NCBI GenBank assembly: GCA_021650895.1
Contig: CP091278.1
Span: 959,659 to 1,023,658, forward strand
DNA: 64,000 nucleotides
Direction of reading: 5' to 3'
From: Candidatus Jettenia sp.
GTDB taxonomy: Bacteria; Planctomycetota; Brocadiia; Brocadiales; Brocadiaceae
Below, in pieces: positions 17,608-26,196 of the stretch. A program made the position numbers and the translations under genes. The notes beneath the pieces are model-generated. The model made no database searches. It was not told the origin of the DNA and saw only the letters and a list, made by a program, of their open reading frames with translations. Within the stretch, counting starts at the first letter, position 1. Each line of letters begins with the position of its first letter.

Positions 17608-18149
17608 TTATAAGAGAGATTCTATCACTTGCATACCGCTCTCAAAGGCTTGTTTATTGATAAGAAATAATTCCCCTTTTTTCTGTTTTAACATTATCCG
17701 CAATTGGTCTAAAACATGATCGGTAGAAAATAACTTTTTAATTGCTATATAGGCGCCTAACATAACGATATTGGAAACAAGCACACTTCCCAGCTTGCTG
17801 GCAATCTCTGTTGCTGGCACATTGTATGTTTTTACATGAGGAAGATTATCTGATTTGCTCATGGAAGAATTTAAAATAAGCAACCCATCATGCTTCAGCA
17901 TACCCTTAAATTTTTGATACGAAGGCTGATTCATTATAATAAGGGTATCAGCAACCTCGATAAGTGGAGAAAAGATTTCTTCGGTTGAAATAATAAGGTG
18001 ATATACAGCCGTCCCCCTCTTACCTCGGTACCGTAGGAGGGAAAATAAGTAACATATTTGTCATCGGTCATAGCCGTCTGGGCAAGCAACTTACCTAACA
18101 GCATCATTCCCTGTCCGCCAAAACCGGCTAAGATTATCTTTTCCGTCAT
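17608..18149 (-). pseudogene. korC: 2-oxoacid:ferredoxin oxidoreductase gamma subunit, one frameshift
   Basis: The start (18149 down to about 18030) reads ILAGFGGQGMMLLGKLLAQ and YFPSYGTEVRGG, the standard opening of the gamma subunit. It then runs into nonsense and stops at 17934. Adding one G to the G5 run near 18029 restores TAVYHLIISTEEIFSPLIEV and joins it to MNQPSYQKFKGMLKHDGLLI at 17608-17934. So the whole family sequence of about 180 aa is present in two frames. The gamma subunit is a core part of the enzyme, and alpha, beta and delta are intact just upstream. A sequencing error or a recent mutation is more likely than old decay. Confidence 0.82.
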
Positions 18150-18163
18150 AGTTATGATTATTT

Positions 18164-18192
18164 AGCCACGAATGGACACGAATCTACACGAA
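18164..18192. repeat. CCACGAA-type repeat
   Basis: CCACGAATGGACACGAATCT followed by ACACGAA, a variant of the CCACGAAG repeats seen at 3862, 4292, 5894 and 14707. It fills the korB-korC gap. Confidence 0.5.
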
Positions 18193-18237
18193 TAATGAAG
18201 GTATTATAATAGGTATTATACATTTGCATAGCTAAAT

Positions 18238-18984
18238 TTAATTTTTGCGCTCCCAATCTTTCACCACTCCCAGGGGGAAGGTAAGAGACATCTCTTCATC
18301 AATATATTTCATTGCTTCATTAGCATCCATTCTCCAGTAAATTGGACAGGGGGAAAGAACCTCTATGAGAGAAAACCCTCGCTTTTCCATCTGAGTTTTA
18401 AAACCCTTCTCAAGAGCCTTCTTTGTCTTTCGAATATTTTCCGGAGAAGATATACTGACTCTCTCCAGGTAACTACTACCATCAAGAACAGCCAGTAATT
18501 CACATACACGGATGGGATATCCATAATTCATCGCATCACGGCCCGAAGGCGTGGTGATGGTTTTCTGCCCGATTAAGGTTGTTGGAGCCATCTGCCCGCT
18601 TGTCATGCCATAAACAGCGTTATTAACAAAGATAAAGGTAATATTCTCTCCTCTGTTGGCAGCATGAATAATTTCTGCTGTCCCGATTGCTGCCAGGTCG
18701 CCGTCCCCCTGGTAAGCAAACACAATGTGGTCCGGATGAACTCTTTTGATACCGGTAGCTACAGCAGGCGGGCGGCCATGAGCAGCTTCGCACATGTCGA
18801 TATCAAGATAATTATAAGCAAGAACGGAACATCCTACCGGAGCTAGCCCAATCGTTTTACTTCGAATATCCCATGCATCAATAATCTCTGCAATCAGCCT
18901 CAGCACAATTCCATGACCGCAACCCGGGCAAAAATGTGTTGGTGTTTCTGTAAGCGCCTTTGGTTTTTCATATATTAGTTGCAT
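18238..18984 (-). CDS. korB: 2-oxoacid:ferredoxin oxidoreductase beta subunit (TPP-binding)
   Basis: 248 aa. FCPGCGHGIVLRL near residue 19 carries cysteines typical of these beta subunits. The thiamine diphosphate motif runs from QGDGDLAAIGTAEIIHAANR (near residue 93) to the terminal NN of FIFVNNAVYGMTSGQ. Together with the alpha and gamma subunits it oxidatively decarboxylates a 2-oxoacid to its acyl-CoA while reducing ferredoxin. The subfamily most resembles 2-oxoglutarate (Kor) or branched-chain (Vor) enzymes; I cannot separate these from sequence alone. It follows the alpha gene by 14 bases. Confidence 0.88.
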   Translation of the reverse strand: MQLIYEKPKALTETPTHFCPGCGHGIVLRLIAEIIDAWDIRSKTIGLAPVGCSVLAYNYLDIDMCEAAHGRPPAVATGIKRVHPDHIVFAYQGDGDLAAIGTAEIIHAANRGENITFIFVNNAVYGMTSGQMAPTTLIGQKTITTPSGRDAMNYGYPIRVCELLAVLDGSSYLERVSISSPENIRKTKKALEKGFKTQMEKRGFSLIEVLSPCPIYWRMDANEAMKYIDEEMSLTFPLGVVKDWERKN

Positions 18985-18998
18985 AGTACCAATCTCAA

Positions 18999-20081
18999 TT
19001 AATGTGATGCCACAGAGACTGAGTGGCTATCCGATATGATGTCTGCTAATTTCTTCACCACTTCCAAAGATGTAGGTACTCCACCGCCGGTTCTTCCATA
19101 AAAATGAACTGGACATCTACCCTCAACTGCCAGCTTTACATCCTCAACCATCTGCCCCGCACTCATCTCCACCGTCAAAATACACTGCACTTTTTCTGAT
19201 ACCGTTCTGATACACTCCTTTGGAAACGGCCATAAGGTAATGGGACGTATCAAACCTACGTTAAATTCAAGTTGACTGCTTTTCCTGATAACCTCTTTAC
19301 ATATACGCGCAGAGGTACCATAAGCGATGAGAACAACATCAGCCTCATCAACATCAATGGCCTCATAACGGACTTCATGTTCTTCAATTGTCCTATATTT
19401 CCTCTGCAGGTGGGCATTGAACTCTTCCAATTGACCCTTAATAGGATAGAAGGACTTTACAATATTCCTCTTTCTCCCTTCAGCGCCTGTCAGTGCCCAA
19501 TCTTTTGGTGGAAAATCTTTCTTCGGCTTTCTATGAAATTCTACCGGTTCCATAAGTTGGCCTATCTGCGCATCTCCCAGGATCAAAACAGGATTCCGGT
19601 ATTTATCAGCTAAATCAAAAGCATCATAAACAAGATCTGCCATTTCCTGAACAGAGGCTGGCGCAAGCACTATAACATGATAGTCGCCATGCCCTCCGCC
19701 TTTTACCGCCTGAAAGTAGTCAGCCTGAGATGCTGAAATATCACCTAATCCTGGTCCACCCCTTTGTATATTAACAATTACACAGGGAAGTTCACTTCCG
19801 GCCAAATAGGAAATTGCTTCTTGTTTCAAACTTATTCCAGGACTCGAAGAAGAGGTCATTGTCCGAGCGCCTGCCGCTGCACTCCCGTAAACCATATTAA
19901 TTGCTGCAATCTCACTTTCAGCCTGAATAAAGGTGCCACCAACCTGAGGCATTCTTACTGCCATATAGTTAATAAGCTCATTCTGGGGAGTAATAGGATA
20001 TCCGTAATAGTATCTACAACCAGCTTGTATGGCAATCTCGGCAGCAGCCTCATTTCCCGTTAATAACCGCTTCATAATCAT
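18999..20081 (-). CDS. korA: 2-oxoacid:ferredoxin oxidoreductase alpha subunit
   Basis: 360 aa. GNEAAAEIAIQAGCRYYYGY near residue 9, PITPQNEL, and SSSPGISLKQEAISYLAGSE are hallmarks of the POR_N domain. The second domain continues with IRPITLWPFP and ends with a GGGVPTS segment. It forms the core heterodimer with the beta subunit. The start is MIMK or the internal ATG two codons later. The gene order delta-alpha-beta-gamma within one minus-strand run indicates a four-subunit complex supplying reduced ferredoxin or running carboxylation, depending on metabolism (inference). Confidence 0.88.
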   Translation of the reverse strand: MIMKRLLTGNEAAAEIAIQAGCRYYYGYPITPQNELINYMAVRMPQVGGTFIQAESEIAAINMVYGSAAAGARTMTSSSSPGISLKQEAISYLAGSELPCVIVNIQRGGPGLGDISASQADYFQAVKGGGHGDYHVIVLAPASVQEMADLVYDAFDLADKYRNPVLILGDAQIGQLMEPVEFHRKPKKDFPPKDWALTGAEGRKRNIVKSFYPIKGQLEEFNAHLQRKYRTIEEHEVRYEAIDVDEADVVLIAYGTSARICKEVIRKSSQLEFNVGLIRPITLWPFPKECIRTVSEKVQCILTVEMSAGQMVEDVKLAVEGRCPVHFYGRTGGGVPTSLEVVKKLADIISDSHSVSVASH

Positions 20082-20141
20082 ATGTCCTTTGAAAATTATC
20101 TTTCTCTACAATCTGTGTTCTTCTGTGCTCAACTGTAATGC

Positions 20142-20345
20142 TCAGGTATAAATCTCTATCGCTACATCAGGACACATGATTGCGCATTTCTTACAGCCGT
20201 CACACACACCACCTTCTTTAAATACTACGGGATGCAATCCTTGTTCATTTATCGTGGTTGATACCACTAATGACTTATTATGGCATACCGGTAGACAAAG
20301 AAGACACCCTTTACAATAATTTTCTTTTATTTTAATTACGGCCAT
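20142..20345 (-). CDS. korD: 2-oxoacid:ferredoxin oxidoreductase delta subunit (2[4Fe-4S] ferredoxin)
   Basis: 67 aa from the ATG at 20345; an upstream ATG at 20360 would overlap nadK further. Two CxxCxxCxxxC clusters are visible: NYCKGCLLCLPVCHN and GVCDGCKKCAIMCPD. This is the arrangement of a bacterial-type ferredoxin that passes electrons from the TPP site. The gene overlaps the end of nadK by 14 bases and precedes the alpha gene, which fixes its role as the delta subunit. Confidence 0.87.
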   Translation of the reverse strand: MAVIKIKENYCKGCLLCLPVCHNKSLVVSTTINEQGLHPVVFKEGGVCDGCKKCAIMCPDVAIEIYT

Positions 20346-21174
20346 AATTCGGATGTCCACCCCAGTTTAATTTTTCGCGCAACACGCCATAAAATGTCCT
20401 TGTCCCTGTATCGATCATTTGGACTTCAATAGCAGATCGCTCGATCTTTATTTTATCACCTACCTCTAATTCTGTAAAAACCTGTCCATCTACGGTAAAA
20501 CCGGTACCGCTCAATTGTGATAAAAGCTCCATTTCTATTTTCACATTGCCTGAAACAACTAACGGCCGGTTTGTGAGGGTGTGAGGACATATAGGCACAA
20601 TAATAAATGCGTTTAAATCAGGGGTAAGAAGCGGTCCTCCTGCAGACAAGGAATGTGCTGTTGAACCTAAAGGGGTTGATACAATTAAACCATCAGCCCG
20701 GTACGTTGCTACACATTCTCCGTTAATATTCAACTTAATAGAAATCAACCTTGATAAGGATGAGCGGGAAATTACCGCATCATTAATACCCGTGGATTCA
20801 TTCAGTATTTTACCTGAACGTTCAACATGGCATAAGAGCAGCATTCTCTTTCGTATCAGATAATCTCCCGTAAATATCTTTTCTAAGGACATGAACACAT
20901 CCTTTTCCATAAGCTCTGCCAGAAAGCCAAATCTTCCCATATGCACACCAATAATTGGTATTTGATCCCTTCCGAGGGCTCTACAGGTAGAAAGGATTGC
21001 GCCATCGCCACCAAATACTATAGCAATTTCTGCTCCAACTCTCTCAAATTTTTTTTCTTTAGACAGATCAATAATTTCAATACCTACATACTTCTCAAGC
21101 CACGGCTTTAATCCGTAAATAGAATCATAAATCTTTTTTCTGCTTAAATCGCCTAAAACTAAAATCTTTTTCAT
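20332..21174 (-). CDS. nadK: NAD kinase
   Basis: 280 aa from the ATG at 21174, which leaves a 5-base gap from dxs; the ATG at 21189 would overlap dxs by 11 bases. The diacylglycerol-kinase-like motif FGGDGAILSTCRALG is near residue 55, with the conserved GINDAVISR near 145 and TPLGSTAHSLSAGGPLLTP near 178. It phosphorylates NAD+ to NADP+. The upstream neighbour is dxs, which consumes no NADP itself but feeds the NADPH-requiring isoprenoid pathway. Confidence 0.93.
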   Translation of the reverse strand: MKKILVLGDLSRKKIYDSIYGLKPWLEKYVGIEIIDLSKEKKFERVGAEIAIVFGGDGAILSTCRALGRDQIPIIGVHMGRFGFLAELMEKDVFMSLEKIFTGDYLIRKRMLLLCHVERSGKILNESTGINDAVISRSSLSRLISIKLNINGECVATYRADGLIVSTPLGSTAHSLSAGGPLLTPDLNAFIIVPICPHTLTNRPLVVSGNVKIEMELLSQLSGTGFTVDGQVFTELEVGDKIKIERSAIEVQMIDTGTRTFYGVLREKLNWGGHPNYGRN

Positions 21175-21178
21175 TCGC

Positions 21179-23110
21179 TTAAACGGCAAAGCTCCTGCTT
21201 CCTACTCTGGTAAATAAATTAATATCTGTCATTTCAAGTGCTTCGATAAACCTATTAGCAATTCCATCCTCATCTAAATTCAGGTTTTTTAGTATGAGAT
21301 TCCGAGGTCCATGTTCAATAAAGCGATCAGGAATACCCATTCTCACAATTTTATTTGCGTCTTCGCTTTCACTCGTAATAAGCTCAAGCACTGCAGACCC
21401 AAAACCACCCATGAGAGCATGATCCTCGACTGTTAGGATTAATTTATGATTCTTCACCAGGCTTAAAAGAAGTCCTTTATCAAGGGGTTTGGCAAATCTT
21501 GCGTTAACCACCGTAACTTCTATACCTTTTTTACTCAACTTCTCCGCCGCCAGTAAACACCGATATACCATTGCACCATACGCAAGAAGCACTCCATCAA
21601 CTCCTTCTCGTAATATCTCTGCCTTCCCAATCTCAAATGTTTTATCGTGTGAATCCTGTTTTTCTTCAGGAATATCTTCCTTAGGATATCTGATCGCTAC
21701 AGCTTTACCTGAATCCAGGGCTATTTTCAGCATAGACCTCAATTCACTTCCGTCTTTTGGCGCCATCAGGATAATTTCCGGCAAATGACGGAGATAGCCA
21801 ATATCAAATATACCATTATGCGTAGGTCCATCATTGCCAACAATCCCTGCCCGGTCTAACATAAATACGACTCCATTTCGCTGCAGGCAAATATCATGGA
21901 ATACCTGATCATAGGCTCTTTGTAAAAACGTTGAGTAAATAGCCACAACAGGTTTCAGGCCCCCAGCAGCTAACCCATTTGCCAAACCAATTGCATGTTG
22001 TTCACAAATCCCGACATCATAAAACCGGTCAGGAAATTTTTTACCAAAAGAAATAATACCAGTCCCATCAGGCATAGCAGCAGTAATTCCAACGATCTTA
22101 TGATCCGTTCTGGCAAGTTCTACAAGAGCGTCTCCGAAAACATTCGTATAAGAGATTGTCTTTTGATCTTTTGTACTTTGTGTAACCTTTCCATCGCACA
22201 TTTCAAATTTACCAGCGCTATGGTATTGGGTCGGATTCTGACATGCCGGCTCAAAACCTCTCCCTTTTTCTGTAATCACATGCAAAAGTACCGGACCTTC
22301 AAGATGTTTCATATTATTCAACGTCTCAAGTAATATTTTAAAATCATGTCCATCAATCGGACCAAAATAATTAAACCCAAGGTCCACAAATATCTGGCCT
22401 GGAGCAGCCCCTTTTCTTATTGACTCAACGATATGTTCCAGCGTCTTTCCTACTGGCTTGCCAAATACTGGTAAGATACTCAGTAAATTATGAAAATCCT
22501 TCTTGAGATCGGTATAGAGTGGCGCTGATCTAATCTTATTCAAATATTTTGAAAAAGCTCCAACCGTATTGGAAATTGACATCTCATTATCATTTAACAC
22601 TACCAATAAATTTTTCTTAAGATCACCCGCATGATTAAGTGCCTCCAAAGACATTCCAGCACCTATAGCGCCGTCTCCAACAACAGCAACAACAGACCTC
22701 CTATATCCAAGAATCTCATCAGCACAAGAGATACCGAGAGCTGCCGATATAGCATTACCACTATGGCCGCAGGTAAAGGGATCATAGGGACTTTCATTCT
22801 TATCTGGAAAACCACTAAGGCCATTGTATTGCCTTAAGGTTGAAAATTTCGATTTTCTTCCGGTAAGAATCTTATGAACATAGGCCTGATGGCCTACATC
22901 CCATACTATTTTATCCCTTTTAAAATCGAAGCAGTAATGCAGTGCAATGGTTAATTCAACAACACCCAGGTTTGAAGAAAGATGGCCTGGATTTTTTGAA
23001 ACAACATCTACGATGAGTTCTCTAATCTCTGTTGCCAGTTGAGGCAAATCCTCTACTTTTACTTTTTTTAAATCCTCTGGATATTCAATACAATCTAATA
23101 ATTTACTCAT
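21179..23110 (-). CDS. dxs: 1-deoxy-D-xylulose-5-phosphate synthase
   Basis: 643 aa, the usual Dxs length. The N-terminal NPGHLSSNLGVVELTIALHY carries the substrate histidine. The TPP motif runs from GDGAIGAGMSLEALNHAGDL to LNDNEMSIS. GICEQHAIGLANGLAAGG with the catalytic glutamate, and DRAGIVGNDGPTHNG, are further hallmarks. It condenses pyruvate and glyceraldehyde-3-phosphate at the head of the MEP isoprenoid pathway. It sits between xseB and nadK in a minus-strand run, a common grouping. Confidence 0.96.
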   Translation of the reverse strand: MSKLLDCIEYPEDLKKVKVEDLPQLATEIRELIVDVVSKNPGHLSSNLGVVELTIALHYCFDFKRDKIVWDVGHQAYVHKILTGRKSKFSTLRQYNGLSGFPDKNESPYDPFTCGHSGNAISAALGISCADEILGYRRSVVAVVGDGAIGAGMSLEALNHAGDLKKNLLVVLNDNEMSISNTVGAFSKYLNKIRSAPLYTDLKKDFHNLLSILPVFGKPVGKTLEHIVESIRKGAAPGQIFVDLGFNYFGPIDGHDFKILLETLNNMKHLEGPVLLHVITEKGRGFEPACQNPTQYHSAGKFEMCDGKVTQSTKDQKTISYTNVFGDALVELARTDHKIVGITAAMPDGTGIISFGKKFPDRFYDVGICEQHAIGLANGLAAGGLKPVVAIYSTFLQRAYDQVFHDICLQRNGVVFMLDRAGIVGNDGPTHNGIFDIGYLRHLPEIILMAPKDGSELRSMLKIALDSGKAVAIRYPKEDIPEEKQDSHDKTFEIGKAEILREGVDGVLLAYGAMVYRCLLAAEKLSKKGIEVTVVNARFAKPLDKGLLLSLVKNHKLILTVEDHALMGGFGSAVLELITSESEDANKIVRMGIPDRFIEHGPRNLILKNLNLDEDGIANRFIEALEMTDINLFTRVGSRSFAV

Positions 23111-23255
23111 ATTGCATCCATTATGTTAAAGGTAAAAATGTATGTAATCTATTCATCTTCCAGGCAGTTCTGGAATATATTTTTTTCCTCAAAATCTTCA
23201 TATCTCTTTATCATGATAATACAGAATCCTGACAAAAACAGATACAAAAATTTCT

Positions 23256-23486
23256 TCAGGTAGTCTCAATCTCGAAATCTTTTGTACGAAAACCACCATT
23301 TCCATCTTTCATCAGGATTTGAATCTTTTTTTCTGCATCTTCTAACATAGAGACACATTGTTTATACAATTTAATACCGTTCTCATATTCAGATAATGCC
23401 TCATCCAGAGATAAATCTCCTCTCTCGATCCGCTCTACAATATCCTCTAATCCTTTTAGTGCATCCGCAAATTTTATCTTGGCCAT
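23256..23486 (-). CDS. xseB: Exodeoxyribonuclease VII small subunit
   Basis: 76 aa, normal for XseB. The family pattern FADALKGLEDIVERIERGDL, then LSLDEALSEYENGIKLYKQC, fits the helical hairpin of this subunit. It binds XseA to make exonuclease VII, which trims single-stranded DNA. It lies 160 bases after xseA, with a hairpin repeat in the gap. Confidence 0.93.
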   Translation of the reverse strand: MAKIKFADALKGLEDIVERIERGDLSLDEALSEYENGIKLYKQCVSMLEDAEKKIQILMKDGNGGFRTKDFEIETT

Positions 23487-23530
23487 ACAATCGTAACCAT
23501 ATATTCCTGATTTCGAAACATCCTATACAC

Positions 23531-23625
23531 CAAAATGTTTAGGAATTTTAATTCTGTAGGGCAACCCTTCAAGGATGCCTAGCAAGGCTAAAGCCTCGCC
23601 CTACATCGATTCTCTCTTTTACCAA
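23531..23625. repeat. TGTAGGGC hairpin repeat between xseA and xseB
   Basis: CTGTAGGGCAACCCTTCAAG on one side and GGCTAAAGCCTCGCCCTACA on the other, preceded by GTTTAGGAATTTTAATT. It is an inverted copy of the intergenic family at 7941, 10336 and 13252. Confidence 0.7.
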
Positions 23626-23646
23626 AGGCAGTCTCATGTAAAATAT

Positions 23647-24891
23647 TTACTTTACTATCTCAACTATTGAAGATACAACGTTACCATGAGAAAATCGTAT
23701 TTTCAATTTTTTCCCAACAACGAGTCCCTCGGTTGACTTGATCGGTTTATCGTCTTCTACGTTTGTCGTAATGGAATAGCCTCTTTCTAATACTTTCAAT
23801 GGACTCACATTATCCAATCTATTTGCAAGACCCGTTAACCGTTCCCATTCCAACTCCACGGTATGTTTACTTACCGTAATTAACCTTTGCGCAACTTCAT
23901 CTAATTCCTGTTGTAACCTAAGAATTTTATCACGTAGTTTCTTAAAGGAAAGACTATTTTTGATTCCCATAAGTTGACTCTTGATAAGCAATATTTTATT
24001 ATATAGTGCCTGGACAAGTCTAGTTTTAATTTTCTCCAATGAATCGCTTACCTGATCATAGCATGGAACAACAAGCTCCCCCGCCTCTGTAGGTGTAAGA
24101 GCCCTTTTATCAGCAACCAAATCGGAAATAGTTATATCAATCTCATGACCTACTGCGGAGATAACGGGGATTTTTGAGGCATAAATACTCCGTGCAACAA
24201 CCTCCTCATTAAAGGCCCACAAATCTTCTAAACTACCACCGCCCCTTCCAACAATCATCACATCAATATCTGGAATAGTATTCAAATCAGAAATTGCCTG
24301 AGCAATCTCCTGTGCTGCCCCTTCCCCCTGTACTTTTACCGGATAAATGAGAATCTTTACCTTGGCAAATCTTCTGTGAATCACCTGGATAATATCCCTG
24401 ATTGCAGCACCAGTTAGAGACGTTACAATAGCGATCTTTCCCGGAAACAACGGAAGGGCTTTTTTATGTGCCAGATCGAATAATCCTTCTTTCCCGAGTC
24501 GTTCTTTTAGCTGCAAAAAGGCCAACTGCAATGCTCCCATACCTTTTGGCTCAATCGCTTCAATAATTAATTGGTATTGACCACGGGATTCGTATACGGT
24601 AACAGAGCCAAAGACCAACACCTCCATCCCATCCTTTAACTCAAATTTTACAGAGCTTGCAACAGACCTGAACATAACAGTCTGAAGCTGGGCATCGGCA
24701 TCTTTTAATGTCAGATATACATGCCCGGATATCGGTCTTTTCATGTTGGATATTTCTCCCACAACCCATACATGAAAAAATTCCTGCTCAAGCGAACCAC
24801 GTATCCTTCGTGTAATTTCAGAGATCGTTAGTATACTTTTTCGGTTCTTTGTGATATCCGTCTGGAAAGGTAATGGTTCAGTAAAATCCAT
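23647..24891 (-). CDS. xseA: Exodeoxyribonuclease VII large subunit
   Basis: 414 aa. The N-terminal OB-fold (ISEITRRIRGSLEQEF and VWVVGEISNMKRPISGHVYL) is followed by the catalytic domain with VTSLTGAAIRDIIQVIHRR, GRGGGSLEDLWAFNEE and VISAVGHEIDITISDLVADK, all diagnostic for XseA. A coiled coil fills residues 280-350. It is the nuclease subunit of exonuclease VII. Start ATG at 24891 immediately follows the ymdB stop. Confidence 0.95.
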   Translation of the reverse strand: MDFTEPLPFQTDITKNRKSILTISEITRRIRGSLEQEFFHVWVVGEISNMKRPISGHVYLTLKDADAQLQTVMFRSVASSVKFELKDGMEVLVFGSVTVYESRGQYQLIIEAIEPKGMGALQLAFLQLKERLGKEGLFDLAHKKALPLFPGKIAIVTSLTGAAIRDIIQVIHRRFAKVKILIYPVKVQGEGAAQEIAQAISDLNTIPDIDVMIVGRGGGSLEDLWAFNEEVVARSIYASKIPVISAVGHEIDITISDLVADKRALTPTEAGELVVPCYDQVSDSLEKIKTRLVQALYNKILLIKSQLMGIKNSLSFKKLRDKILRLQQELDEVAQRLITVSKHTVELEWERLTGLANRLDNVSPLKVLERGYSITTNVEDDKPIKSTEGLVVGKKLKIRFSHGNVVSSIVEIVK

Positions 24892-25683
24892 TTAATCACC
24901 CTCTCTGACTTCAACTCTCTTTATACTATCAGCTTTTCCCGTTTGGCTATCAACAACTACCTTCACTCCGTTTATGCGGATATCTCCTTCTGCCACCTCA
25001 AACCGAGTTGGCATTTGTGTTGTAATTGCCTTCAATACACAATCAATTTTCCTTCCCAGTATAGACTCATGAGGGCCTGTCATTCCCAAATCGCTGATAC
25101 ATGCCGTTCCTTTTGGCAATATCTTCTCATCTGCAGTGGGCACATGAGTATGGGTGCCAACAACAGCACTTACCCTGCCATCCAAATACCATCCCATTGC
25201 AATCTTTTCAGAGGTTGCTTCTGCATGCATATCCACAAAAATTACCTTTGTCTCTTTTGATATAATCTTCAGAATATCATCAACCACTCTGAAGGGGCAA
25301 TCTACCGGTTTCATAAATACCCGGCCCAATAAGTTAATAACCCCAATCGGAGTACCTAAATGAGAGGTCTTTACAACATAACCTTTTCCAATTGCCAGTG
25401 GCGAATAATTACCAGGTCTCAGGATACTCCTGTTCGTTTCTAAAAAATGCATTATATCCTTTTTATCCCAGACATGATCGCCCATAGTTATAACATCAAC
25501 ACCATAAGAAAATAACTCATTAGCTATTTCCTCAGTAATACCGGCGCCACCAGCAGCATTTTCACCATTTGCTATACAAAAATGTATCTGTTCCCTATCG
25601 ATATATGCCTTTAATTTATTCTTTAATATGATACGTCCAGGTTTCCCCACGATATCACCAATAACCAGAACGTTAATTTTCAT
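24892..25683 (-). CDS. YmdB-family metallophosphoesterase
   Basis: 263 aa, normal length for the TIGR00282 family. The metal ligands lie in VIGDIVGKPGR (D8), CIANGENAAGGAGIT (N and E), TMGDHVWDKKD and VDMHAEATSEK with VVGTHTHVPTADE. In Bacillus the homologue hydrolyses 2',3'-cyclic nucleotides and affects biofilm and sporulation; its role in this organism is unknown. The gene overlaps coaD by 4 bases and abuts xseA, so it is part of the same transcription unit. Confidence 0.88.
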   Translation of the reverse strand: MKINVLVIGDIVGKPGRIILKNKLKAYIDREQIHFCIANGENAAGGAGITEEIANELFSYGVDVITMGDHVWDKKDIMHFLETNRSILRPGNYSPLAIGKGYVVKTSHLGTPIGVINLLGRVFMKPVDCPFRVVDDILKIISKETKVIFVDMHAEATSEKIAMGWYLDGRVSAVVGTHTHVPTADEKILPKGTACISDLGMTGPHESILGRKIDCVLKAITTQMPTRFEVAEGDIRINGVKVVVDSQTGKADSIKRVEVREGD

Positions 25684-26180
25684 TCAACTTTCTTTCCATA
25701 AAAATCCTTAAATTTCTGTTTTAAACGCCTTTCGACATCAGCCGGAACAAATTGACTCACACTACCTCCCAAACTAACAGCTTCCTTAATTAAGGTAGAG
25801 TTTAAGAATGAATACTGCTCGCTTGTCATTACAAATACCGTCTCAACTTCTTTATTGAGAACCCGGTTGGTAAGCGCCCTCTGAAATTCATATTCAAAAT
25901 CAGACACTGTACGTATACCGCGGAGTATGATATTCGTCTGTTGTTTTTTTAGATAATCAACGAGCATGCCGGTAAAATAGTCAACTTCCACATTCTTCAA
26001 ATCTCCAATATTATCACGGATCATCTCCATACGCTCATGAACGGAAAACAAGGCGTCTTTCAAAGGATTGCATCCTACAGCAACAATTAATGTATCAAAA
26101 ATAATGCAACCCCTTCTTATTACATCCAGGTGCCCATTCGTAACCGGATCAAATGTTCCCGGATAAACTGCTTTTTTCAT
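25680..26180 (-). CDS. coaD: Phosphopantetheine adenylyltransferase
   Basis: 166 aa from the ATG at 26180, which gives the standard protein; the frame is open further back into lptD but those residues are not family-like. YPGTFDPVTNGHLDVIRRG with the T/HxGH nucleotidyl-transfer motif is at residues 5-23. ILRGIRTVSDFEYEFQ and SQYSFLNSTLIKE are also conserved. It makes dephospho-CoA from 4'-phosphopantetheine and ATP. It lies 16 bases after lptD. Confidence 0.94.
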   Translation of the reverse strand: MKKAVYPGTFDPVTNGHLDVIRRGCIIFDTLIVAVGCNPLKDALFSVHERMEMIRDNIGDLKNVEVDYFTGMLVDYLKKQQTNIILRGIRTVSDFEYEFQRALTNRVLNKEVETVFVMTSEQYSFLNSTLIKEAVSLGGSVSQFVPADVERRLKQKFKDFYGKKVE

Positions 26181-26196
26181 AGTAATATGGTATCGC

